This document shows, piece after piece, positions 50,523-58,348 of a stretch of DNA of 59,412 nt. Under the pieces are notes generated by a model that searched no databases, was not told the DNA's origin, and was given only the letters and a program-made list of their open reading frames with translations. Source of the DNA: Burkholderiaceae bacterium (GTDB lineage: Bacteria > Pseudomonadota > Gammaproteobacteria > Burkholderiales > Burkholderiaceae_B). Position 1 is the first letter of the stretch. Every line of letters begins with the position of its first letter. A program made the position numbers and the translations under genes. The DNA is taken from NCBI GenBank assembly GCA_017983955.1, contig JAGOAJ010000019.1, forward strand, positions 1 through 59,412. The letters run 5' to 3'.

Positions 50523-51290
50523 ATGCACGACACGACCTGCCTTCACGGCAAGGTGGCACTCATCACTGGGGCCGCAGGCGGCCTGGGCTCACATCTAGCT
50601 CAAACACTAGGCCGCACCGGCGCCAAAGTCGTCCTGGCGGGACGCAGGAAGGCCCCTCTGGAACAATTAGCAATCAAGCTGAAAAACCAGACGATCGATG
50701 CCCATGCCGTGGTTATGGATGTTACTGATGCACCCAGCGTTCAGGCAGGTTTCGACCAAATTCAGGAGCTTTATGGCAACGTAAACATCGCCGTGTGCAA
50801 CGCAGGGGTTACGTACACACAAGATTCGCTGACTCTGCCCGTTCAAGCATGGCAGCAGGTGATCGACGTTAATCTTACTGGCTGCTGGATAGTCGGCAAC
50901 GAAACCGCACGTCGGCTGATTCAAGCAGGGCAACCAGGTTCCATCATCAATATCTCCTCTATTCTGGGGCATCGAGTGGCTGGCAATGTCCTGCCTTATG
51001 CCGTATCCAAGGCCGGACTCGAACAAATGACCCGAGGATTGGCGCTGGAATGGGCGCGTTATGGGATCCGGGTCAATTGTCTGGCGCCCGGCTATATCGA
51101 AACTGACCTGAATCGTGAATTCTTCGCGTCCGATCAAGGCAAAGCCCTGATCAAGCGTATTCCCCAACGTCGCCTGGGCCAAGCCGCCGATCTGGACGGC
51201 CCGTTACTTTTGTTGGCGTCTGACGCCTCCCTATATATGACCGGCAGTTCCATCGTTGTCGATGGCGGCCATTTGCAGTCAACCCTTTAA
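50523..51290 (+). CDS. SDR-family oxidoreductase in the accessory catabolic operon
   Basis: A 255-residue classical SDR. The cofactor loop TGAAGGLG is at 15-22; catalytic S146, Y159 and K163 are placed correctly. Gly-Arg-Arg after the second strand (AGRRKAPLE) suggests NADP(H). It is comparable in position to LvaD of the levulinate operon, which is a related SDR, but the exact role (ketone reduction or hydroxyacyl oxidation) is not determined. First gene after the promoter; the next gene is 11 bp on. Confidence 0.87.
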   Translation: MHDTTCLHGKVALITGAAGGLGSHLAQTLGRTGAKVVLAGRRKAPLEQLAIKLKNQTIDAHAVVMDVTDAPSVQAGFDQIQELYGNVNIAVCNAGVTYTQDSLTLPVQAWQQVIDVNLTGCWIVGNETARRLIQAGQPGSIINISSILGHRVAGNVLPYAVSKAGLEQMTRGLALEWARYGIRVNCLAPGYIETDLNREFFASDQGKALIKRIPQRRLGQAADLDGPLLLLASDASLYMTGSSIVVDGGHLQSTL

Positions 51291-51301
51291 CGGATATCAC
51301 T

Positions 51302-52498
51302 ATGGACTTCACCCTTTCCAGTACCGCCGCAGACTATCGCAAGCGCATCAAGTCATTCGTCGACAGCGAGCTGATCCCGTTGGAAAAAGACCCCGCCTCC
51401 TACGACGAACACGAAAACGTTAACGAAGCGCTGCTGCAAATACTGCGCGACAAGGCCAAGCAACAGGGCCTGTGGTGTTTGCAAATGCCACGCGAGCGCG
51501 GTGGCCAAGGCTTGAAAGTGGCCGAAATGGCTGCCTGCTACGAGGAAATGAATCGATCCATCTTCGGACCGGTGGTGTTCAACTCCTCCGCGCCCGATGA
51601 CGGCAACATGATGGTCCTGAATAAAGTCGGTACGCCAGCGCAAAAAGACCGTTGGCTGCAGCCCATTATCGATGGCACGGTTCGTTCCTCCTTTGCCATG
51701 ACCGAGCCGGCTCCTGGCTGCGGTTCCGACCCATCCATGATGCAAACACGCGCCGAACGCCAGGGCAACGAATGGGTAATTCACGGCACCAAGCATTTCA
51801 TTACCGGAGCGGGCGTCGCTTCTCACTTCATACTAATTGCCCGCACATCCGACGATACCCGCAAGGGCTTGACAGCATTCATGTTTCATAAGGACGATCC
51901 GGGCTGGGAAATCGTGCGCCGCATTCCTATCATGGGGCCTGAAGAGCACGGCGGCCACTGCGAACTGCGCTTTAACGGGCTGCGCATTCCGGACGAAAAC
52001 CGCCTAATGGAAGTGGGCGATGGTTTAAAGCTGACTCAGATACGTCTGGGCACCGCACGTCTGACACACTGCATGCGTTGGCTTGGGCTGTCCAAACGGG
52101 CGCTTGAAATTGCCAGCGAGTATGTGTCCCGGCGCGAATCGTTTGGCGTTAAGCTGGCCGACCGTGAAGGAGTGCAATGGCTGCTGGGCGAAGCGGCAAT
52201 GGATATTCAGATTGGCCGCCTACTAACCATGCATGCCGCATGGACGTTGGATCAGGGCGACTTTGCCCGCAAGGAAGTGTCCATGGCGAAGGTCGTGGTA
52301 TCTGAAACCCTGCACAAGGCCGTAGATACAGCCATCCAGTTGTGCGGGGCTCGCGGCTACTCCAAAGACACGCCCTTAGAATGGATGTATCGCTATGCAC
52401 GCCAGGCGCGCCTGGTCGATGGCTCCTCGGAAGTACATAAGATGGTCTTGTCCAAGGCCTTACTAAGCGAAGGTAACGACTTTTGGCACTGGGGTTAA
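51302..52498 (+). CDS. ACAD10/11-like acyl-CoA dehydrogenase
   Basis: A 398-residue acyl-CoA dehydrogenase fold. FAD/acyl motifs such as FAMTEPAPGCGSDPSMMQT and the GIGRLLTMHAAW-like helix are recognisable. At the position of the catalytic glutamate of classical enzymes (YEGT) it has Asp373 in LVDGSSEVHK, the DGxxEVH pattern of ACAD10/ACAD11 and the lva-type dehydrogenases, which act on 4-phosphoacyl-CoA. It is therefore probably not a normal beta-oxidation dehydrogenase. Only 4 bp separate it from the kinase gene. Confidence 0.88.
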   Translation: MDFTLSSTAADYRKRIKSFVDSELIPLEKDPASYDEHENVNEALLQILRDKAKQQGLWCLQMPRERGGQGLKVAEMAACYEEMNRSIFGPVVFNSSAPDDGNMMVLNKVGTPAQKDRWLQPIIDGTVRSSFAMTEPAPGCGSDPSMMQTRAERQGNEWVIHGTKHFITGAGVASHFILIARTSDDTRKGLTAFMFHKDDPGWEIVRRIPIMGPEEHGGHCELRFNGLRIPDENRLMEVGDGLKLTQIRLGTARLTHCMRWLGLSKRALEIASEYVSRRESFGVKLADREGVQWLLGEAAMDIQIGRLLTMHAAWTLDQGDFARKEVSMAKVVVSETLHKAVDTAIQLCGARGYSKDTPLEWMYRYARQARLVDGSSEVHKMVLSKALLSEGNDFWHWG

Positions 52499-52502
52499 AA
52501 CC

Positions 52503-53534
52503 ATGAATTTCGATGAATTGGGTCAGGTGTTTGCGCAGTTTATCGGGGGCCAGACTGGCGCCAGCAAGGTCGATGTACTGGATTTTTCTCGTCTCACAGG
52601 AGGCGCCATACAAGATAACTATGCCCTAACCGTCCTGCAGCATGACGGCCACAACCCTGGCCGCAAAGAATTGGTGGTGCGTAGCGATGCACCATCGCAA
52701 ATTTCCGCCAGTTTAAGTCGGCCCCAGGAGTTTCATGTCCTTAACGTTGCCTACGAGGCTGGTGTCACAGTGCCCCAACCCTTATGGCTTTGTACAGATA
52801 CGTCCCTAATTGGGGCCGCCTTTTGCATCATGAGCCGGGTACAAGGCTCTGCCTCGCCCCGTCAACTGGTACGCGGTGGCTTAACTGACGGTCAGGCCCA
52901 AGCGCTAACACACCAGTTGGGAACAGAGCTTGCACGCTTGCACCGTGTTACGCCGCCTCGCGCCGAACTGGCTTTTTTGCACTTGCCTCTTATAAATCCA
53001 GCGCTTGATCGGGTACAGCAATATCGCAATGCGCTAGCTTCCATACCCGAGCCGCACCCAGCCCTGGAATGGTCGCTGAACTGGCTGCAAGACCATGCCC
53101 CTGAAAGCGACCCGATAGTCCTGTGCCATTGCGATTTCCGTACAGGCAACTATATGGCCCAAAACGGCCAGCTTACGGCGGTTCTGGACTGGGAGTTCGC
53201 CACCTGGAGCGACCCGTACGAAGACCTGGGATGGCTATGTGCCAAAAGCTGGCGGTTTGGCGCGAATGACCGCGAAGTGGGGGGCGTTGGGCATAAACAG
53301 GATCTCTTTAAAGGCTATGCCAGCCAATCAGGCAAATCTGTGGACACCAATAAGGTGTTGTACTGGGAAGTCATGGCCATGACGCGTTGGGCGATAATTG
53401 CCTTACAACAGGCGCAGCGTCATTTGTCGGGCGAACAATCCTCGCTGGAACTTGCCTTGACCGGACGCATGCTGCCTGAAATCGAATTTGATCTACTCAA
53501 CCAGATCCACGCACTGGAAAAGAAACATGATTAA
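52503..53534 (+). CDS. APH-fold kinase (4-hydroxyacyl-CoA kinase-like)
   Basis: A 343-residue phosphotransferase-family protein with the aminoglycoside phosphotransferase fold. The catalytic loop is H209-C-D211 ... N216 (HCDFRTGN) with the metal-binding D229 in LDWEF. The HxDxxxxN and DxEF motifs are those of the kinase half of ACAD10/11 and of LvaA, which phosphorylate 4-hydroxyacyl-CoA. Cys instead of Gly after the His is unusual. It overlaps the DUF6285 gene by 8 bp, implying a complex. Confidence 0.87.
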   Translation: MNFDELGQVFAQFIGGQTGASKVDVLDFSRLTGGAIQDNYALTVLQHDGHNPGRKELVVRSDAPSQISASLSRPQEFHVLNVAYEAGVTVPQPLWLCTDTSLIGAAFCIMSRVQGSASPRQLVRGGLTDGQAQALTHQLGTELARLHRVTPPRAELAFLHLPLINPALDRVQQYRNALASIPEPHPALEWSLNWLQDHAPESDPIVLCHCDFRTGNYMAQNGQLTAVLDWEFATWSDPYEDLGWLCAKSWRFGANDREVGGVGHKQDLFKGYASQSGKSVDTNKVLYWEVMAMTRWAIIALQQAQRHLSGEQSSLELALTGRMLPEIEFDLLNQIHALEKKHD

Positions 53535-53907
53535 TTTGCCGCACGGTCCCGACCTCTTGGCACTGGCAAGGCACACTTTGCTAAACGAGCTGCTGCCACT
53601 GCTACCGCCCGAAAAAGCCTACGAGGCCCGCATGGCAGCGAATGCCATTGCTATCGCTGCGCGTGAAATGCAGGCGCAAATCGCGCACGAACAAGATAGC
53701 GCCCAGCAAATCGCGGCCTTCCTGCAAAGTGCAGGTGTGGATGCCAAGACCGAGCCAACCGAACAAAGCCTGGCCCAGGCGATCCGCGAACGCCGGTTCG
53801 ATCCCTTAAACAACCAACCACTGCAATCCCTGCTAATGCGCTTGACACTAGCGAAGCTGGCTATCAGCAACCCCAAATACCTTCCCAGCGATTACGTGCA
53901 CGGTTAA
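53527..53907 (+). CDS. DUF6285 small protein, likely partner of the kinase
   Basis: A 126-residue, mainly helical protein (LPHGPDLLALARHTLLNELLPLLPPEKAYEARMAANAIAIAAREM) recognised as the small DUF6285-type protein that accompanies such kinases. In the lva operon the corresponding small gene lvaB is needed for LvaA kinase activity; equivalence is inferred. ATG 53527 overlaps the kinase stop by 8 bp. Confidence 0.8.
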   Translation: MINLPHGPDLLALARHTLLNELLPLLPPEKAYEARMAANAIAIAAREMQAQIAHEQDSAQQIAAFLQSAGVDAKTEPTEQSLAQAIRERRFDPLNNQPLQSLLMRLTLAKLAISNPKYLPSDYVHG

Positions 53908-53918
53908 GACTAAACATT

Positions 53919-54644
53919 ATGCAAAAAGTAAATGTCATCCTTCAAAAAGATGAACTGGACTCACTGAGAGCACCGGGTAAAGTAGCGATTGTCTTGGATA
54001 TTATTTTCGCCACTACCACCATCGTGACAGCCTTGCATCAGGGCGCACGATCGGTAATACCCGCGCTGGACGAACTCCAGGCCAGGCAAGCCGCTGCCGG
54101 GCGCGATCCCGCCAGCCTTGTGCTAGCTGGCGAATACCACGCCGACACGCTATCGGGTTTTCATCCCTACAATCCTTTAGCTATGCAGACATCGGTAATC
54201 GGGGGCAAGGACCTTATTTATTCAACCACCAACGGCACCGTAGCCTTATGCAACGCACAGGCCTGCAACCAAGTATACGTAGGTGCCCTGCTTAACGCCC
54301 AGGCCCTCACCCGTCATGTACTCCAGCACTACCCAAACGAAACGATACTACTAGTTTGCGCCGGGTCGCGCGGAGCCTTCTCCCTGGAAGACTTTTTCGG
54401 CGCCGGCTACTTTGTGCAACAACTATTGAAACAAGGCGGCGATGCACGGATCACCCTAAGCGACCCAGCCATTGCTGCTTTGCACCTGTTTGAGCGGAAT
54501 AGCCCGCTGCAAACCCTGTTATCTTCCAAAGTTGGCCAACGCTTGGCCGGGCGCGGTATGCTGCCAGATATTCACCACTGCGCGCAGCTGGACACCCACC
54601 CCATCGTCCCGGCCCTGATAGACGGCAGCATCGTCTGCCTATAA
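53919..54644 (+). CDS. Divergent ComB-like (2-phosphosulfolactate phosphatase family) protein
   Basis: A 241-residue protein of the ComB fold, which in methanogens removes phosphate from 2-phosphosulfolactate. Family landmarks are D27 in VLDIIFATTTIVTAL, AGEYHAD at 70-76, TTNGT at 103-107, CAGS at 147-150 and EDFFGAG at 157-163. Two landmarks deviate: the usual DVLRATTTI is DIIFATTTI, with Phe in place of the conserved Arg, and the usual GNSP stretch is replaced by PYNPLAM. It may thus act on another phosphate ester. Sulfonate chemistry is possible but has no other support here. Confidence 0.78.
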   Translation: MQKVNVILQKDELDSLRAPGKVAIVLDIIFATTTIVTALHQGARSVIPALDELQARQAAAGRDPASLVLAGEYHADTLSGFHPYNPLAMQTSVIGGKDLIYSTTNGTVALCNAQACNQVYVGALLNAQALTRHVLQHYPNETILLVCAGSRGAFSLEDFFGAGYFVQQLLKQGGDARITLSDPAIAALHLFERNSPLQTLLSSKVGQRLAGRGMLPDIHHCAQLDTHPIVPALIDGSIVCL

Positions 54645-54702
54645 GACTACGCCCCGCAACACGGCCAACACCATATCATTATCATCAAAAAAACAGGCCC
54701 TT

Positions 54703-55392
54703 ATGACCTCTGATTTTGAATCGTTCAAGATCCAGCTCAGTCTTTCCAAAGATGAAATCTACCGCGAGTTGTATATCAAGAACAAGGATCTGATCCGCAT
54801 CAAGAAAGAACATGTCGCGATCAAAAACCTGGCTCGTATTATCGACTCGACGCTGCGGCTGGCTGCCTCCAAGGGCTTTCATGCCATGTCCCTGCGCGAC
54901 CTGTGCGAGGACTCGGGCTTAAGCATAGGAGGGCTATATGCCTACATCAAGAACAAAGATGACCTGATCCAGTTAATTCAAGGCCACGGCTTTATCTTGA
55001 CCCGGCGTACCATGCTTACCTATACCCAAGACATCAGCCCGGCGCGCGACAAGCTGTTTACGGCCGTCAGAACTCACTTATATCTAAGCGAGTTGATGCT
55101 GCCCTGGTTTAATTTTTCCTTCATGGAAGCAAAGAGCCTGCCAGCCAAAGAAAAAAAAGCAGCCATTGCTATCGAACTTGAAATTGAAAATATCTTTTTC
55201 GATATTATTAACGAAGGCATCGCCACGCACACCTTCAAGGCCATCGATGCACGCCTTTTGTCATCTATGATCAAAGCCATGATGCAAGACTGGTATTTAA
55301 AACGGCGCAAATACCGCAATCAAGGCGTGAACGTAACTCAGTATGCCTTGTTCGTCATGAGCATCTTGGACAGCTTCCTAGTAAAAACATAA
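54703..55392 (+). CDS. TetR-family regulator with long N-terminal extension
   Basis: A 229-residue TetR-like regulator. The helix-turn-helix is at residues 63-88 (SLRDLCEDSGLSIGGLYAYIKNKDDL). About 38 residues precede the usual start of the domain and are charged and helical (SKDEIYRELYIKNKDLIRIKKEH). The C-terminal helical ligand domain has no known match. It lies 58 bp after the ComB-like gene in the same direction and most likely represses the promoter at 50472. Confidence 0.88.
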   Translation: MTSDFESFKIQLSLSKDEIYRELYIKNKDLIRIKKEHVAIKNLARIIDSTLRLAASKGFHAMSLRDLCEDSGLSIGGLYAYIKNKDDLIQLIQGHGFILTRRTMLTYTQDISPARDKLFTAVRTHLYLSELMLPWFNFSFMEAKSLPAKEKKAAIAIELEIENIFFDIINEGIATHTFKAIDARLLSSMIKAMMQDWYLKRRKYRNQGVNVTQYALFVMSILDSFLVKT

Positions 55393-55427
55393 TACTTTAG
55401 GGTGCGCGTGGGGGGTGACTCGTAACT

Positions 55428-57407
55428 TTATATCTTACTTAACTGAAAGGTAGACACCAATCGTGACAGTGTATTGGCTTGCTGCTGAAGGCTGCCAGCT
55501 GCTGCGGCGGACTCCTCGACCAAACTAGCATTTTGGCGCGTAACATCATCCATCTGTGTAACGGCTAAATTGATTTGTTCAATGCCTGTTGTTTGCTCCC
55601 GGCTAGCTAAACTGATTTCACCAATAATGTCTGTAACCCGCCTGATACCATCAACTATCCCTTGCATACTGGCACTTGCCGCATCAGCCTGTTTGTTGCC
55701 TTGAGCCATAACGTCAACTGAAAACTGGATCAGCCCCCTGACTTGACGGGCAGATGCCGCACTGCGTTGTGCCAGGGCACGCACTTCCGACGCCACTACA
55801 GCAAAGCCTCGTCCCTGTTCGCCTGCACGCGCCGCTTCAACGGCGGCATTCAGTGCCAATATATTGGTCTGGAAGGCAATGGTATCAATCACCTCAATAA
55901 TTTCCGCCATTTCCTGTGACTTCGCATTGATGTCGCCCATAGTTTGAACCAGCTCAGTGACAATAGCCCCACCGTTACTGGCTACTTGCGCTGCATCGTT
56001 GGCCAGCAGGCTGGCTTGCTGCGCATTCTTGGAATTCTGACGCACCGTAGCAGTAATTTGTTCCATAGAAACTGCCGTTTCAGCTAACGAGCTAGACTGC
56101 TCTTCAGTACGCGAAGCAAGGTCCAGATTCCCAGCGGAAATCTGACTTGATGCCATAGCCACACTATCGGCACCCTGCCGAACCTGTGAAATAATATCAA
56201 TCAACCCATCTTGCATGACTCTAAGTTGGGACACTAGGCTGTGATTATCATTAGGCCGCACGTTAATGGTCTGACTAAGATCGCCCCGCGACACACGAGC
56301 GGCCAATGCATTGGCGTCTGCCGGCTCCCCGCCCAGAGGGCGCAACACCAGCCGATTGACTGCAATACCCAGCCCAACACAGGTTAACAAGATGCTGGCC
56401 AATCCCAGGACAGCGGCTATCCATTGCAAATTACGGACATCTTTAAGAACCTCGTGGTTGGGCAGCGTTACAACAAATGCCCAAGGCGTGGCAATGTCGC
56501 CAATATGAATAGGCACCTGAATAGCTGTGGCTTCGGTGTCCAGGACAGGGTCATACAAGACGGTCGAACGCGACTGGCCTTTTGCTACGGCCTGTAACGT
56601 CGTTGTAAGCTCAAGATCATCCAGGCCACGGTTATTATCCAGCATCTTCCCAACGACACTATCATTACGATCACCCACAAACCTGCCTTGTGTAGATAGC
56701 AGACTGGCATAGCCGGTATCGTACAAACGTATGTTTTGAACAATGTCCTGAAGGCCTGCAAGGCTGATATCCACCCCTACAACGCCTACAAAGCGCCCTT
56801 GATCAAAAATTGGCACGGAAACTGTAGTTAACAATACATTTTTTCCGCCAAAATCATAGAAATAGGGTTCAAGTAGCGCATTTTTTCCACTTTTCTTAGG
56901 CACCTGATAGTAATCACCTGGCCCCGGGCTGTCATAGTCAGCCAGTACACCCGATGCTATCTTGCCCTGCCCATCCTCCCAACTGAACTGCGGCAAATAA
57001 CGACCACTTCCATCTGACTGTGGTGTACTGACAAACTCAGCGTCGCGCCCATCAAAAGCGTTAGGTTCCCAGGCAGACCAGACGCCAAGATAGCCCGGAT
57101 TCTGTTGCAAAGCCGCGCGCAAGACTGCATCGCCATCACTACGATCCGCCTGATCCGTGGCACTTAGTGCGCTCAGGCTGGCGGCCAGTGTTCGTGCTGT
57201 TTCCAGTGCCTGCCGCAAAAGAGCGGTTGCATCGGAGCCACGACGCTGAGCAAGCTCGGTAGCGTAGTTCATCGAAGTACTTAACTGGTACTGTGCGGCC
57301 TGACGAGAAAGTATTGAGACCGTCAATGCAAAGCCTGCGATAACAATGCAGGCGACGACCAGTAACAGTTGATTCCGTAAAGATAGTTTGTGAAAAAAAG
57401 CCATCAA
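55428..57407 (-). CDS. Methyl-accepting chemotaxis protein, dCache type
   Basis: A 659-residue chemoreceptor. TM1 at about 12-33, a long periplasmic double-Cache domain (GDYYQVPKKSGKNALLEPYFYDFGGKNVLLTTVSVPIF, and GVVGVDISLAGLQDIV), TM2 at about 329-350, HAMP (NRLVLRPLGGEPADANALAARVSRGDLS) and the signalling tip near residue 540 (EVRALAQRSAASARQVRGLI). There is no C-terminal CheR-binding pentapeptide. dCache domains bind small carboxylates, amines or amino acids. The gene is convergent with the TetR gene. Confidence 0.93.
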   Translation of the reverse strand: MMAFFHKLSLRNQLLLVVACIVIAGFALTVSILSRQAAQYQLSTSMNYATELAQRRGSDATALLRQALETARTLAASLSALSATDQADRSDGDAVLRAALQQNPGYLGVWSAWEPNAFDGRDAEFVSTPQSDGSGRYLPQFSWEDGQGKIASGVLADYDSPGPGDYYQVPKKSGKNALLEPYFYDFGGKNVLLTTVSVPIFDQGRFVGVVGVDISLAGLQDIVQNIRLYDTGYASLLSTQGRFVGDRNDSVVGKMLDNNRGLDDLELTTTLQAVAKGQSRSTVLYDPVLDTEATAIQVPIHIGDIATPWAFVVTLPNHEVLKDVRNLQWIAAVLGLASILLTCVGLGIAVNRLVLRPLGGEPADANALAARVSRGDLSQTINVRPNDNHSLVSQLRVMQDGLIDIISQVRQGADSVAMASSQISAGNLDLASRTEEQSSSLAETAVSMEQITATVRQNSKNAQQASLLANDAAQVASNGGAIVTELVQTMGDINAKSQEMAEIIEVIDTIAFQTNILALNAAVEAARAGEQGRGFAVVASEVRALAQRSAASARQVRGLIQFSVDVMAQGNKQADAASASMQGIVDGIRRVTDIIGEISLASREQTTGIEQINLAVTQMDDVTRQNASLVEESAAAAGSLQQQANTLSRLVSTFQLSKI

Positions 57408-57557
57408 AACGCCTTATAGTCGATTGTTATTTGGGGAGGTTACTATAGCTGTCATTCGAAACAAAACATAACCTTTCCAAAATAATCAGTAAATTCCCCT
57501 ATAACTTCCAATAACATGGGTGTGTTCCCCCAAAACTCCATTTTTTAGGTATCGCTA

Positions 57558-58310
57558 TTGTTTAGAGACTTGATTGACGATCTTGACGGCTTTTCCCTAG
57601 AGCCGGATATGCTCTTGGATGTGCCATTCGTGCCCACCGATGAGGGCGTAATCGAGGCAATGTTGGACTTGGGCGAGGTTGGCCCGAAAGATTTGCTTTA
57701 TGATTTGGGCTCGGGCGATGGCCGTATTTTAATCGCCGCCGCAAGAGATCGCGACACACGCGGCATCGGCGTGGAAATTGATCCGCTGCGAATCGCAGAC
57801 GCTATGGACGACGCCGGGCACTTTCGCGTTGAATATCTTATTGATTTTATTGAAGAAGACATCTTCACCGTCGACTTCAGCCGCGCCACTGTCGTGACTC
57901 TATACCTTCTGGAGTCAATCAATATTCAGTTGCGGCCCCGCCTTCTAAGTGAACTACGCCCAGGCACTCGCATCATTTCACATGCCTTCAATATGGGTGA
58001 CTGGAAAGCCGATGAACGGCTCCAGTTAAGCGGCGTAAACATTTACAAATGGATAGTACCGGCTCAGGTTGCAGGCGTTTGGGAATGGGACGGATTAGAC
58101 GACCAACGCTATTGCGTTGAACTCCAGCAAAAATATCAGGAAGTCACCGGAAGTGCTTGGCTGGCTGATGAAGCAGTGGATTTGAAAAGTGCAACGCTGA
58201 ATGGCAGCAGTCTGGAGCTGAAAATTCAGGCAGACAAAACAGCTACGCTCAAGACATTCACATTACATTTTGATAAAAATGATCTACAGTCCATCCAGGA
58301 AGAAACATAG
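57558..58310 (+). CDS. Class I SAM-dependent methyltransferase (FAM173/ATPSCKMT-like)
   Basis: A 250-residue protein with the SAM loop DLGSGDGR at 49-56 (motif I) and GVEIDPLRI for motif II. The segment VVTLYLLESINIQLRPRLLSELRPGTRIISHAFNM resembles the DOT1-like lysine methyltransferases of the FAM173 group. Residues from about 190 onward form a further beta-rich region. The start is TTG at 57558; no ATG fits. The substrate is unknown. Divergent from the chemoreceptor. Confidence 0.8.
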   Translation: MFRDLIDDLDGFSLEPDMLLDVPFVPTDEGVIEAMLDLGEVGPKDLLYDLGSGDGRILIAAARDRDTRGIGVEIDPLRIADAMDDAGHFRVEYLIDFIEEDIFTVDFSRATVVTLYLLESINIQLRPRLLSELRPGTRIISHAFNMGDWKADERLQLSGVNIYKWIVPAQVAGVWEWDGLDDQRYCVELQQKYQEVTGSAWLADEAVDLKSATLNGSSLELKIQADKTATLKTFTLHFDKNDLQSIQEET

Positions 58311-58348
58311 ATGCCGTTTACTTCTGAATATGGACAGGTTACCTGACA

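Noticed and set aside
53919-54644. Coenzyme M or sulfolactate biosynthesis as the role of the ComB-like gene
   Set aside because: No comA, comC, sulfonate transport or sulfolactate genes in the window, and family motifs are altered.
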